Of a stretch of 64,000 nt of DNA, positions 7,633 through 16,777 are shown one piece after another (position 1 is the first letter of the stretch; the number at the start of each line of letters is the position of its first letter). The notes beneath the pieces were generated by a model, which searched no databases, was not told where the DNA came from, and worked only from the letters and a program-made list of their open reading frames with translations. The translations under genes were made by a program, and so were the position numbers. This DNA comes from Rothia koreensis (lineage in GTDB: Bacteria; Actinomycetota; Actinomycetes; Actinomycetales; Micrococcaceae), in contig NZ_NOIQ01000006.1 in assembly GCF_004136575.1 (NCBI RefSeq), positions 54,249 to 118,248 on the forward strand, read 5' to 3'.

Positions 7633-9384
7633 ATGAAAACCGCCGCAACCCACCTCACCGCGGCTTCCCGCCACAAGGCTCTCCAGGAAATGTCGGATGC
7701 CGAAGGTGTGGACGTCCTCATCATCGGCGGTGGAGTCACGGGGGCAGGCATCGCTCTCGACGCGGCGACGCGCGGCCTGCGCACGGCCGTCGTCGACGCC
7801 GGCGACTGGGCATCCGGCACGTCGGCCTGGTCCTCCAAGCTCGTCCACGGTGGCCTGCGCTACCTGCTCAACTTGGACTTCAAACTCGTCGCGGAGGCCC
7901 TCAAGGAGCGCGGACTGCTCCTGACGAGCCTGGCCCCGCACCTCGTCAAGGCCCAGCCCTTCCTGTGGCCCCTGAAGATGCCGGTCATCGAACGCAGCTA
8001 CTCGGCCGTCGGCATCGGAATGTACGACGCCATGGCCATTGCCGGCGCCCGCGGACACAAGACCGTGCCGACGCAGAAGCACTACTCCAAAAAGGGTGCC
8101 AAGCAGATTTTCCCGGACATCAAGGACTCCGCCCTGACCGGCGCCATCCAGTTCTACGACGCCCGTGTCGACGATGCCCGCCTGGTCATCGACCTCATCC
8201 GCACCGCGGCCGGCTACGGCGCCCTCGCCGCGAGCCGCACCCAGGTCACCGGCCTCCTGAAATCCGAGACCGGACGCGTGGTCGGTGCCAAAATCACCGA
8301 CCTGGAGACCCAGGACGTCCACGAGGTCAAGGCGAAGCACGTCATCAACGCGACAGGCGTGTGGACCGAGGAGACCGAAAGCCTGACGGGCGAGGAACGC
8401 GGCCTGCAGGTCCTGGCGTCCAAGGGTGTGCACATCGTGGTACCCCGCGAGCGCATCAACGCGGAGTCGGGGATCTTCCTGCGAACCGAGAAGTCGGTGC
8501 TGTTCATCATCCCGTGGCAGCGCTACTGGGTCATCGGCACCACGGACACCCCGTACGACCAGGACGTCGCCCGTCCAGTGGCCACCGCGGAGGACATCGA
8601 CTACATCCTCGATCACGCCAACGCGATCCTCGATACCCCTCTGACGAGGGACGACATCATTTCGACCTACGCGGGTCTCCGCCCCTTGCTCCAGCCGGGA
8701 GTCAAGGGCCAGGATTCGACCCAGTCGACCAAGGTTTCGCGTGAGCACACGGTGGCCGAGGTGGTCCCGGGCATGTCGGCCATCGCGGGCGGAAAGCTCA
8801 CGACCTACCGCGTGATGGCCAAGGACGCCGTGGACTTCGCGCTCGGCTCCGTCGCCGGTGCCCGGCCCTCCGTCACGGAGGACATCCCCTTGGTCGGGGC
8901 CCAGGGGTACCGGGCCGCCGTGGCGCGTGCCGGCGAGATCGCGGAGGAGAACGGCTGGACCGCCGCTCGCGTCGAGAGCCTTCTGGATCGTTACGGTTCC
9001 GAGATCGACGACGTGCTCGATCTCGTCCGCGAGGACCCGGAGCTCGGCAAGCCGCTGAGCCATGCCCCCATGTTCCTTCGGGCCGAGGTTCTGCTTGCGG
9101 TCCGCTACGAAGGTGCGCTCCACCTCGAGGACGTCCTGATGCGACGGGTCCGCCTGGACCTTGAACAGCGGGACCGCGGTCTTGCCGCGGCCCCCGAAAT
9201 CGTCGACATCCTGGCGGCCGAGCTCGGGTGGGGCGAGAACGAACGCCAGCGCGAGCTGGACAATTATGCGCAGCGGGTTCGCAACATCGCCCGCGCGGAG
9301 GAGGAAAAGGACGACGCCGGCGCGTCCGACGTCGTCACCTCCGACCCGGAGATCATGCCGCGCAAGATCCTGGGTTCCGACTGA
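7633..9384 (+). CDS. glpD: Aerobic glycerol-3-phosphate dehydrogenase
   Basis: A 583-aa FAD enzyme that oxidises glycerol-3-phosphate to dihydroxyacetone phosphate at the membrane and passes electrons to quinone. The dinucleotide-binding motif is at about residues 33-60 (VLIIGGGVTGAGIALDAATR). Conserved segments SSKLVHGGLRYL and DARVDDARLV and a C-terminal GlpO-like domain follow. The start at 7633 has AAGGAGG four bases upstream; a long in-frame extension back to 7264 is ignored. First gene of glpD-glpF-glpK, and probably controlled by the divergent SorC-type regulator. Confidence 0.96.
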   Translation: MKTAATHLTAASRHKALQEMSDAEGVDVLIIGGGVTGAGIALDAATRGLRTAVVDAGDWASGTSAWSSKLVHGGLRYLLNLDFKLVAEALKERGLLLTSLAPHLVKAQPFLWPLKMPVIERSYSAVGIGMYDAMAIAGARGHKTVPTQKHYSKKGAKQIFPDIKDSALTGAIQFYDARVDDARLVIDLIRTAAGYGALAASRTQVTGLLKSETGRVVGAKITDLETQDVHEVKAKHVINATGVWTEETESLTGEERGLQVLASKGVHIVVPRERINAESGIFLRTEKSVLFIIPWQRYWVIGTTDTPYDQDVARPVATAEDIDYILDHANAILDTPLTRDDIISTYAGLRPLLQPGVKGQDSTQSTKVSREHTVAEVVPGMSAIAGGKLTTYRVMAKDAVDFALGSVAGARPSVTEDIPLVGAQGYRAAVARAGEIAEENGWTAARVESLLDRYGSEIDDVLDLVREDPELGKPLSHAPMFLRAEVLLAVRYEGALHLEDVLMRRVRLDLEQRDRGLAAAPEIVDILAAELGWGENERQRELDNYAQRVRNIARAEEEKDDAGASDVVTSDPEIMPRKILGSD

Positions 9385-9395
9385 TCCGATGCTGC

Positions 9396-9435
9396 CGGGC
9401 CGGGCGGGAGGACAGAGCGCCAACCGCCCGGCCCG
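9396..9435 (+). terminator. GC hairpin between glpD and glpF
   Basis: A perfect 12-bp stem (9396-9407 and 9424-9435) lies 11 nt after the glpD stop. No U run follows. It could end part of the glpD transcripts or protect the upstream mRNA, giving unequal expression within the glp operon. A second small hairpin (GGCACG-AAGA-CGTGCC, 9496-9511) sits just before the glpF ribosome site. Confidence 0.55.
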
Positions 9436-9526
9436 TGTTCCACCCATCCGACATCTACCCACCGGTCGAGAGCCGGTGTCAGTAACACAGAAAAAGGCAC
9501 GAAGACGTGCCGGAAAGTGAGCGGTC

Positions 9527-10333
9527 ATGACCGGTTCATTGCTCGCCGACGGGTCCACCGGGATCCTCGGCTTCGCCCCGCAACTGCTGGACAACGGGGT
9601 ACCGACAACGCTCGGCATGTTCGCCTCAGAATTCATCGGGACCCTCTTGCTGGTCCTGCTGGGTTGCGGCGTCGTGGCCGGTCAGGTCCTGTCTCGCACC
9701 AAGAACAACGCCGGTGGCTGGCTCATGGTCGCTTTCGGTTGGGCACTGGGCGTGTATGCGGGAGCGTACGCGGCCTACGCGACCGGCGGCCATCTGAACC
9801 CCGTGGTCACCTTGTCCTTCTGGGCCGCCCACAAGGATCTCAGCGACGGAATCCCCGCGACCTTCGGCAATGTGGTCATCTACATTGTCGCCCAGATGGT
9901 CGGCGCGATCGTCGGCGCCATCCTCGTCTATCTGACGCACAAGAAGCACTTCGACCTCGAGGCACCTGCCGCCGACAAACTCGGCGTCTTCTCGACCGGT
10001 CCGGAGATCCGGGCTTACGGCTGGAACTTCTTCACGGAGGTCATCGCGACCTTCGTGCTGATTGCGTTCATCCTCTTTTCCGACAAGACTCCTAGCGAGA
10101 TCGGACCGCTTCCGGTCGCTCTCGTCGTGCTGGCCATCGGCATCTCGCTCGGCGGACCGACCGGCTATGCGATCAACCCCGCCCGTGACCTGGGGCCGCG
10201 CATCGCTCACGCGATCCTCCCGATTCGTGGCAAGGGGTCCTCCGACTGGTCCTACTCCTGGATCCCGGTCTTCGGACCGATCGTCGGCGGTCTCCTCGCG
10301 GCCCTGGTGGTTCCGCTCATGGTGGCCCTCTAG
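9527..10333 (+). CDS. glpF: Glycerol uptake facilitator, MIP family
   Basis: A 268-aa aquaglyceroporin with six predicted membrane segments and the two pore half-helices. The first asparagine box is HLNPVVT, so the usual NPA reads NPV; the second is canonical (INPARDLGPRI), with the Arg that marks glycerol channels. The N-terminal ~30 aa before MFASEFIGTLLLVLLG is longer than usual, and an internal Met start at residue 31 is possible. It lets glycerol diffuse in for phosphorylation by the next gene, glpK. Confidence 0.94.
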   Translation: MTGSLLADGSTGILGFAPQLLDNGVPTTLGMFASEFIGTLLLVLLGCGVVAGQVLSRTKNNAGGWLMVAFGWALGVYAGAYAAYATGGHLNPVVTLSFWAAHKDLSDGIPATFGNVVIYIVAQMVGAIVGAILVYLTHKKHFDLEAPAADKLGVFSTGPEIRAYGWNFFTEVIATFVLIAFILFSDKTPSEIGPLPVALVVLAIGISLGGPTGYAINPARDLGPRIAHAILPIRGKGSSDWSYSWIPVFGPIVGGLLAALVVPLMVAL

Positions 10334-10378
10334 AAAACCGGGCCGCAAGGACGCGGCCCATCAGGAAAGGCAATCCGA

Positions 10379-11959
10379 ATGACCAACCAGAAAGACGGCA
10401 CAAGGAACAACGCGTTGTTCTCCGAGACTATGAATACAAACAAGAAATACATCCTCGCCATTGACCAGGGAACGACCAGCTCCCGGGCCATAGTCTTCGA
10501 CAAGAACGGCCAGATCATCACGGTCGGCCAGTACGAGCACGAGCAGATTTTCCCGCGGGCCGGCTGGGTCGAGCACGACCCGCTCGAGATCTGGCGCAAC
10601 GTCCGCAAGTCCGTTGCTGACTGCTTCTCCGACGCCGAGATCAACCACCACGAAATCGCATCGGTTGGTATCACGAACCAGAGGGAGACCGCGGTCGTCT
10701 GGGACAAGAACACCGGCGAACCCGTGTACAACGCGATCGTGTGGCAGGACACCCGGACCCAGAAGATCTGCGACGAGCTCGCCGGTGACGAGGGCTACGA
10801 CAAGTACCACGATCGCGTGGGTCTGTCCCTGAACACCTACTTCGCCGGCCCCAAGGTCAAGTGGATCCTGGACAACGTCGAGGGTGCCCGCGAGCGCGCC
10901 GAGAAGGGCGACCTGCTGTTCGGAACCACGGACTCGTGGGTCCTGTGGAATCTGACCGGCGGACCCGAGGGCGGCGTGCACGTGACCGACGTGACGAACG
11001 CTTCGCGCACGATGCTCATGAACATTCGCACCCTCGAGTGGGAGAAGGACATCGCGGACGACTTCGGAATTCCGATGTCGATGCTGCCGGAGATCAAGTC
11101 CTCCGCCGAGGTGTACGGATACGGTCGTGCCCGTGGCTTCCTGCGGGGAACCCCGATCGCCGGCATTCTGGGCGATCAGCAGGCAGCGACCTTCGGCCAG
11201 GCCTGCTTCGGGGAAGGCCAGTCCAAGAACACCTACGGCACCGGCAACTTCATGCTCATGAACACGGGCACCGACCCGGTGTTCTCGGAGAACGGGTTGC
11301 TGACCACGGTCGCGTACAAGATCGGGGACCAGAAGCAGGTCTACGCGCTCGAGGGGTCCATCGCGGTCTCCGGGTCACTGATCCAGTGGTTGCGCGACAA
11401 CCTGGAGCTGATCGACAGTGCAGCGGACTCCGAGGCCCTCGCGACATCGGTTGAGGATTCGGGCGGGACCTACTTCGTCCCGGCGTTCTCGGGGCTGTTC
11501 GCGCCCTACTGGCGCCCGGACGCCCGCGGGGTGCTCGTCGGCATGACCCGGTACGTCAAGAAGGCTCATATCGTCCGGGCGGCCCTCGAGGCGACGGCGT
11601 TCCAGACCCGCGAGGTCATCGACGCGATGAACGCGGATTCCGGGGTCGATCTGACCGAGTTGCGTGTCGACGGCGGCATGACCGCCAACGAATTCCTGAT
11701 GCAGTTCCAGGCGGACTTGTTGCGTGTACCGGTGATCCGGCCGAAGGTCGTCGAGACCACGGCCCTCGGCGCCGCGTACGCCGCTGGTATCGCCGTCGGC
11801 TTCTGGAAGGGCGAGGACGACGTCGTCGCCAACTGGCAGGAGGACAAGCGCTGGACGCCTGAGATGGACAACAAGGAAGTCGAGCGCCAGTACCGGCTCT
11901 GGAAGAAGGCCGTCACGCGGACCTTCGACTGGGTGGATGAGGATACATCCACCGAGTAG
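10379..11959 (+). CDS. glpK: Glycerol kinase
   Basis: A 526-aa FGGY-family kinase that makes glycerol-3-phosphate from glycerol and ATP. The N-terminal phosphate loop is YILAIDQGTTSSRAIVFD; GILGDQQAATFGQACF and the C-terminal LRVDGGMTANEFLMQFQADL are typical. The start at 10379 has AGGAAAGG eight bases upstream; an ATG 17 codons later would give the usual ~509 aa but lacks a ribosome site. Last gene of the glp cluster, followed by a nested hairpin. Confidence 0.97.
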   Translation: MTNQKDGTRNNALFSETMNTNKKYILAIDQGTTSSRAIVFDKNGQIITVGQYEHEQIFPRAGWVEHDPLEIWRNVRKSVADCFSDAEINHHEIASVGITNQRETAVVWDKNTGEPVYNAIVWQDTRTQKICDELAGDEGYDKYHDRVGLSLNTYFAGPKVKWILDNVEGARERAEKGDLLFGTTDSWVLWNLTGGPEGGVHVTDVTNASRTMLMNIRTLEWEKDIADDFGIPMSMLPEIKSSAEVYGYGRARGFLRGTPIAGILGDQQAATFGQACFGEGQSKNTYGTGNFMLMNTGTDPVFSENGLLTTVAYKIGDQKQVYALEGSIAVSGSLIQWLRDNLELIDSAADSEALATSVEDSGGTYFVPAFSGLFAPYWRPDARGVLVGMTRYVKKAHIVRAALEATAFQTREVIDAMNADSGVDLTELRVDGGMTANEFLMQFQADLLRVPVIRPKVVETTALGAAYAAGIAVGFWKGEDDVVANWQEDKRWTPEMDNKEVERQYRLWKKAVTRTFDWVDEDTSTE

Positions 11960-11978
11960 CCTGTGAGGTGCTGATTCG

Positions 11979-12029
11979 AACCCCGGATCGCGCTCGGTCG
12001 GGTCAACCCGACCGGCGTGGTCCGGGGTT
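11979..12029 (+). terminator. Nested hairpin terminator after glpK
   Basis: An outer 9-bp stem (AACCCCGGA at 11979 with TCCGGGGTT ending 12029) encloses a second perfect 8-bp stem (CGGTCGGG-TCAA-CCCGACCG, 11995-12014). It lies 20 nt after the glpK stop, and a short TTT follows. Confidence 0.75.
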
Positions 12030-12090
12030 TCGCTCGTTATGGCCCGGAGTCCGTGTTCGGCTCCGGGCCCCGGTGCGGAAAGGACGCGCG

Positions 12091-12816
12091 ATGACCGAGA
12101 CCGAAGGACTGTTTTCGGACGATGCCTTCGACCGCGAACCGCGGGAGGTCGTGCCGGGCGTCATGCATCTGCCCGGATGGTTGACGCCGCGGAGTCAGTC
12201 CTGGCTCGCGCGGCAATGGGACGACTGGGGTCGGGGCCCGATTCCTCCGCATTCACCCCTCATCAATGGACACCCGATGTCGGTCCGGTTGACGACGCTC
12301 GGCTGGCATTGGGATTCGAGCGGTCTCGCCCCGAGGGCGAGGCACTTCGATGATGCGGCACCGCTCCCGGTTCCCGACTGGCTCGTCCGTTGGGGGAGGA
12401 AAGCCGTCCAGGAGGCCTACTCCCCCAGCCACGGCGGAAGTTGGCCCGCCCTCTCCGAAAAGGAGGTTGCGGCGTGGGCCGGCGACTACACGCCCGACGT
12501 CGTGCTCATCAACTATTACGAGCCGACCGCCAGAATGGGTATGCACCAGGACAAGGACGAGCGTTCCAGCGAGCCCGTGGTCAGTTTCAGCGTTGGGGAT
12601 ACCGCGATTTTCAGGGTCGGAAATCCACAAACGAAGTCCAAACCGTACCGGGACATCCGGCTGGCCTCCGGCGACCTGATAGTTTTCGGTGGACCGAGCC
12701 GCTACATGTTCCACGGTGTGCCACGAATTCTGCCGAATACGGCACCTGCGGACTGCCCTGTACGGAGCGGCCGGTTCAACATGACCCTGCGGATGACGGG
12801 ATGGGACAAGCAATGA
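12091..12816 (+). CDS. alkB: AlkB-type DNA dealkylase
   Basis: A 241-aa Fe(II)/2-oxoglutarate dioxygenase that reverses N-alkyl lesions such as 1-methyladenine and 3-methylcytosine in DNA. Iron ligands are the HxD of MGMHQDKDE and the distal His of YMFHGVPR; the 2-oxoglutarate contacts are NYYEP and the C-terminal RFNMTLRMTG. The start at 12091 has GGAAAGGA upstream. Its stop overlaps the start of tag (ATGA), so the two repair enzymes are translationally coupled. Confidence 0.93.
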   Translation: MTETEGLFSDDAFDREPREVVPGVMHLPGWLTPRSQSWLARQWDDWGRGPIPPHSPLINGHPMSVRLTTLGWHWDSSGLAPRARHFDDAAPLPVPDWLVRWGRKAVQEAYSPSHGGSWPALSEKEVAAWAGDYTPDVVLINYYEPTARMGMHQDKDERSSEPVVSFSVGDTAIFRVGNPQTKSKPYRDIRLASGDLIVFGGPSRYMFHGVPRILPNTAPADCPVRSGRFNMTLRMTGWDKQ

Positions 12817-13538
12817 CGGCTTCGCCTTCTTCAGGCACGGCGGCCTCGGACGATTCGACGGCGAACAGCCGGAATCTGCCTCGGACCGCATGGGCCAACG
12901 GCAGCGCAATGATGCGGGAGTACTACGACCACGAGTGGGGCCTGCCCGTGATCTCGGAAGCGGGCCTCTACGAACGCGTGTGCCTGGAGGGTTTCCAGGC
13001 CGGGCTCTCCTGGGCGACGATCCTCGCCCGGAGGGACGCATTCCGCCGAGCTTTCGCCGATTTCGACCCCGACGTCGTCGCAAAGTACACCGATCAGACC
13101 GTTGAGGAACTTCTCCAGGACGCTTCCATCATCAGAAGCAGACCCAAGATCATGGCCGCGATCGGCAACGCCCGGGCAACTCTGGAACTTCGGGAAGCAG
13201 CGGAGCAGGATCCGATGCTCCAAGGGTTCTCGCTCCCGCTGCAGGACGGCGACTCCTTGCAGATAGCTTCCGGACTTCCGGCTCTCGTGTGGTCCCATGC
13301 CCCGGAGACCACGCCCTCTCCGACTCGCGCCGACGAGGTTCCCACCCAGTCCCCCGAGTCCGTTGCCCTCGCCCGGGCGCTGAAGAAACACGGATTCCGC
13401 TTCGTCGGGCCCACGACGATCTTCGCGCTCATGGAAGCGGTGGGCATCGTCGACACACACTGGGTGGGAAGCCACAAGCGGGCCGTGTCGAAGATCTATG
13501 CGCCAGACGGTCACCGCCACGCGTTCGTGGCCGACTGA
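12813..13538 (+). CDS. tag: DNA-3-methyladenine glycosylase I, zinc-site variant
   Basis: A 241-aa HhH-type glycosylase that excises 3-methyladenine. The core matches E. coli Tag: YYDHEWGLP, CLEGFQAGLSWATIL with the catalytic-pocket Glu59, DASIIRSRPKI, and ALKKHGFRFVGPTT. It is longer than the usual ~187 aa, with an extended N-terminus and an inserted segment at about 155-180. The zinc-snap residues of E. coli Tag (Cys4, His17, Cys179) are not at their places: the Cys4 region reads RTAWANG and His17 is Tyr. The start overlaps the alkB stop by four bases. Confidence 0.92.
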   Translation: MTASPSSGTAASDDSTANSRNLPRTAWANGSAMMREYYDHEWGLPVISEAGLYERVCLEGFQAGLSWATILARRDAFRRAFADFDPDVVAKYTDQTVEELLQDASIIRSRPKIMAAIGNARATLELREAAEQDPMLQGFSLPLQDGDSLQIASGLPALVWSHAPETTPSPTRADEVPTQSPESVALARALKKHGFRFVGPTTIFALMEAVGIVDTHWVGSHKRAVSKIYAPDGHRHAFVAD

Positions 13539-13626
13539 CAGCGTTCCGGACCCAATCCCAAGATGGCCTGCGGTCGTTCGGAGACGTGAGCACGGGCCAC
13601 CGGGCATGGCTGGCCTCAAAAAGAAC

Positions 13627-13652
13627 GACCGCCGGAGAGACCCCCGACGGTC
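13627..13652. terminator. Convergent terminator between tag and MFS gene
   Basis: GACCGCCGG (13627-13635) pairs with CCGACGGTC (13644-13652) with one mismatch, in the 166-bp gap between the convergent tag and MFS genes. It could act in both directions. Confidence 0.5.
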
Positions 13653-13704
13653 GGTCCTGGACTTGGCTCCTGGGCAACGCGGTCACCAGGCAATGCTGTG
13701 GCGG

Positions 13705-15030
13705 TCAGTCGGCCCCGCGGGTGATCGCTTCGGCCTCAGCAACGGCCGTCTCGTGAGGACGCTGGGCACGGGTCAGGAGATGGCCGCCGAAGACGAGCAC
13801 CAGGATGGACACCGCAAGAGTCGCCACAGCCATCCAGTAAGGGGCGCCGGCTCCCACCGCGTCGGACACGGGCCCGGCGACCGCGGGGGCGATAGCACCG
13901 CCGATGAAACGCACACCTGAGTACGTGGACGACGCGATCGACCGCGGCAGGCTTGTCGCTTCCATGACCGTCTCGGTGAGCGCGGTGTTCATAACACCCT
14001 GCCCCAGACCGGCGATCACGATGAACACGATCAAGGCGACCACGGATTCGTGCGACACCGCGGCACACGCCATCATGACCGCCAGAAGCCCCAGCATCGC
14101 GAACAGTACCGGGCGGAGCCCGAACCGACGTGTCAGGATCGGCGCAAGGAAGACGGAAGCGATGGCCAGGGCGACGCCCCAACCGAAGAAGACCAGGCCG
14201 AGTTCGTGGGCTCCGAATTCAGTGCCGTGCTTCGCCGCGGCCGCCTCGAGCGGGTAAGGGCTGTAGGCCAGGAGCACGAAGAAGGCGAAGTTGTAGAACA
14301 GGGCCGTAAAAGCCAGAACGCGCAGCGCAGGGTCCTTGAGGGCCTTGAGACCCGCGGTGAAGGCGTGCTTCTGAACGGGTGCGGACGCGTCCTTCTTGGG
14401 TGCCCGCAGAAGGCTGATGATCGCGATGAACCCGATGGCCATGAGTGCCGCCGTACCGAAGAACGGACCACGCCAGGAAATGGAGCCCAACAGCCCACCG
14501 ACGAGCGGACCCACGGCCATACCGACGCCGAGAGCGGCCTCGTACAGCATCACGGCCTGACTGCTTCCACCCGCCGCGGCTCCGACGATGGCCGAGAGCG
14601 CCGTGGAAATGAACAACGCGTTGCCCAGGCCCCACCCTGCACGGAAGCCGATGATCTCGCCAACGGTTCCGGATGCGCCCGCCAGCGCGGCGAAAGCGAT
14701 GATCAGAATCAGACCGACCAGAAGGGTCGTCTTGACGCCAATGCGACTGGATACCCAGCCGGTGAAGAACATGGCAATGCCCGTGATGAAGAGATAGCTC
14801 GTGAAGAGCAACATGGTCTGCCCCGCACTCGCGTCCAACTCCTTGCTGATGGCGGGCAGGATCGGGTCGACCAACCCGATACCCATGAAGGAGACCATGC
14901 AGGCGAATGCGATCGCCCATACCGCAATGGGCTGACGCAGGATGGACTGCTTCTTCTCCGGGGCCGGTTCGGGCTCCTGAATCCGTGTCTCCACCACGGG
15001 ATGCGATCCGGTAGGTGTACTGGTACTCAT
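13705..15030 (-). CDS. MFS drug-efflux transporter (DHA1 type)
   Basis: A 441-aa protein with twelve predicted membrane segments. MGIGLVDPILPAISKELDAS in segment 1 and motif C in segment 5 (GVGMAVGPLVGGLLG) mark a drug:H+ antiporter. The start at 15030 has GGAGGAAAA upstream; an in-frame extension to 15123 has no site. A MarR gene lies immediately upstream on the same strand, so it is probably the efflux pump controlled by that regulator. The substrate is unknown. Confidence 0.88.
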   Translation of the reverse strand: MSTSTPTGSHPVVETRIQEPEPAPEKKQSILRQPIAVWAIAFACMVSFMGIGLVDPILPAISKELDASAGQTMLLFTSYLFITGIAMFFTGWVSSRIGVKTTLLVGLILIIAFAALAGASGTVGEIIGFRAGWGLGNALFISTALSAIVGAAAGGSSQAVMLYEAALGVGMAVGPLVGGLLGSISWRGPFFGTAALMAIGFIAIISLLRAPKKDASAPVQKHAFTAGLKALKDPALRVLAFTALFYNFAFFVLLAYSPYPLEAAAAKHGTEFGAHELGLVFFGWGVALAIASVFLAPILTRRFGLRPVLFAMLGLLAVMMACAAVSHESVVALIVFIVIAGLGQGVMNTALTETVMEATSLPRSIASSTYSGVRFIGGAIAPAVAGPVSDAVGAGAPYWMAVATLAVSILVLVFGGHLLTRAQRPHETAVAEAEAITRGAD

Positions 15031-15199
15031 TGGGTTTTTCCTCCACTGCGTGCGACCGCTTCGGTGCGAAACCGTCACACATTGCCTCACTATATAAATA
15101 TGCAAAAGAAAGCACCCTGGCAACTCCAGAGTGATTTCCCGGTGGATCCGACCGGAGCCTCGCCAGTTCGCGCGGGCCCCGATCGGATTCTGGTGATTG

Positions 15200-15679
15200 C
15201 TACAAGACGTCGAGCTGCTTGCTCAGGGCCTCGAAGATGCCCGAGGCCCTCCACAGGGTCTGCCGCTCTTCGAGGGTCAGCTGGGCCAGCGCGGGCTGAA
15301 TTCGCCGCGTGGCCTTCTTGCGGAAGTCGTCGAGAGCCTCCTTGCCCGTCGGGGTGATATCGATGAGCTGAGCACGACCGTCGAACGGATCCGCTTTCCT
15401 CTTGACGAGGCCTTCGGCCTCCAGGCGCTTCAGCACACCGGTCATGGTCGGCTGAGTGATGTGTTCCGCACTGGCGAGGTCGCCGATCCGCATGGGTCCC
15501 GCCAGGCTCAGGTTCGAGAGTGTGCGCAGGACAATGGTCGAGCGCTCACGGCCGCTGTGACGGGATGCCGCGCGAACGAATCGGCTGGCCAGCACGATCA
15601 ATTCCGTAGCTTTTTCGGAGTCGGAAGCGGACAGTTCGTGGGCTTCCGAAGGACTGGTATTCAGGTGCGAGTCTGACAT
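15200..15679 (-). CDS. MarR-family regulator, probably leaderless mRNA
   Basis: A 159-aa winged-helix repressor: recognition region MRIGDLASAEHITQPTMTGV and the wing DPFDGRAQLIDITPTG. The ATG at 15679 was chosen over an in-frame ATG at 15688 because a TATAAT (15692 to 15687 on the minus strand) covers the upstream ATG and puts transcription start at about 15679-15680, so the message would begin at the start codon. A palindrome overlaps the -35. Likely regulates itself and the downstream MFS efflux gene; the ligand is unknown. Confidence 0.88.
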   Translation of the reverse strand: MSDSHLNTSPSEAHELSASDSEKATELIVLASRFVRAASRHSGRERSTIVLRTLSNLSLAGPMRIGDLASAEHITQPTMTGVLKRLEAEGLVKRKADPFDGRAQLIDITPTGKEALDDFRKKATRRIQPALAQLTLEERQTLWRASGIFEALSKQLDVL

Positions 15680-15686
15680 GCCACCC

Positions 15687-15716
15687 ATTATACCCCAAGA
15701 AACTTAGCTTTGCTAA
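15687..15716 (-). promoter_or_regulatory. marR promoter with MarR-type operator
   Basis: On the minus strand TTAGCA (15716-15711), an 18-bp spacer and a perfect TATAAT (15692-15687) form a sigma-A promoter. The perfect inverted repeat TTAGC-N3-GCTAA (15704-15716) overlaps the -35 and is a natural MarR-type operator. It also overlaps the 3' end of the upstream alpha/beta hydrolase gene. Confidence 0.65.
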
Positions 15717-16615
15717 TTATCTGCCGGTGACCCCCGGCGTTTCGCGAGAAATGGAAGAAAAACGGCACTCCAGATGCCGGCGCTCGCGGCCCGGAACGGC
15801 CCCATGTGGCCGATTGACCCGACCCCCAACCTCTTCGGCGAGAACCGAAAATGCATCTTTCGGGCCCCCGAATAGAAGGACAGCAACATCCGCAGCGCCG
15901 CCTTGGACATGACGACGTCGTCGGTGAAGGACACCGCGGTGATCGGCGACGTGATGCTCGCGTACCGCGGAGCCAGCCACGGCCGCTCCCCCAGGATATA
16001 CCGAGGGTAGGCGACCCATGTTCTCCACTGACTCATCACACCGGAGGGAAGGTTCCCGAAGAACCTGAGCCGGCGCCCCGGATAGTAGCCGCAGAGCTTC
16101 TGAGCGATCGGCCCGACGAGGAAAAACATCACCATTCCCGGCACGGCGGTCTGCCAGGGGGACTTCCAGCCGGATCCGACACCGGTCGCGACAAAAATGC
16201 TCTGTGTTACGCCGCGGTCACCGGCAAGGCCCAGAAGTTGGCCGCCCAGGCTGTGACCGACCCAGGTCACGGGCAGCGTCGCATCTTTCTCAGCGACCCA
16301 GTCGAGAACGGTGCGCGCGTCCCGCGCCCAATCCAGGATGTCCACCGGCGAGTCCTTGAGCGGTCCCCGGAGGGAATCCCCGTAGCCGGAAAAGTCGAAG
16401 GTCACGGCCACAAACCCTTGGCCCACGAGCCAGCGAGCAAACGCGTTGTAATGCCGAGCGCGAGTGGCTATGGCCGGAACCACCAGGACCACACCTTCGG
16501 CCGAAGCCCAGTCGCCCCAGCTCGACACCGAAATCGGCAGACCCCGCTCACTGGTCAGTTCGAAGCGCTCGGGTTCGGCAACCGTCTCCGCGGTCGTGGA
16601 CGATTCGGCTGTCAC
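15713..16615 (-). CDS. Alpha/beta hydrolase (serine hydrolase)
   Basis: A 300-aa alpha/beta-hydrolase-fold protein with the nucleophile elbow VTWVGHSLGGQLLGL (Ser near residue 132) and an oxyanion region VLVVPAIATRARHYN. The C-terminal SIGHMGPFR likely carries the catalytic His. The GTG start at 16615 has GGGGAGGAG upstream. It resembles S33-like hydrolases of unknown substrate. Its stop lies inside the marR promoter-operator, so read-through into marR is possible. Confidence 0.8.
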   Translation of the reverse strand: MTAESSTTAETVAEPERFELTSERGLPISVSSWGDWASAEGVVLVVPAIATRARHYNAFARWLVGQGFVAVTFDFSGYGDSLRGPLKDSPVDILDWARDARTVLDWVAEKDATLPVTWVGHSLGGQLLGLAGDRGVTQSIFVATGVGSGWKSPWQTAVPGMVMFFLVGPIAQKLCGYYPGRRLRFFGNLPSGVMSQWRTWVAYPRYILGERPWLAPRYASITSPITAVSFTDDVVMSKAALRMLLSFYSGARKMHFRFSPKRLGVGSIGHMGPFRAASAGIWSAVFLPFLAKRRGSPADN

Positions 16616-16777
16616 TCGAGACTCCTCCCCACGGCACCTTCCGGCGCCGCGTACTCTGGATCCGGAGGGGTGAACCCACCGATCACTTCACGATACCGAG
16701 CGTATCGGATATGAGCCACCTCACCACAAGCACCGGGGTGCCTGGGCAACGGCTTCGGGCGAGAAGAGAGGAAAACT

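Noticed and set aside
7579..9636. 685-codon minus-strand frame opposite glpD
   Set aside because: It is Asp/Gly/Val/Arg-rich shadow sequence of glpD without domains or a ribosome site.
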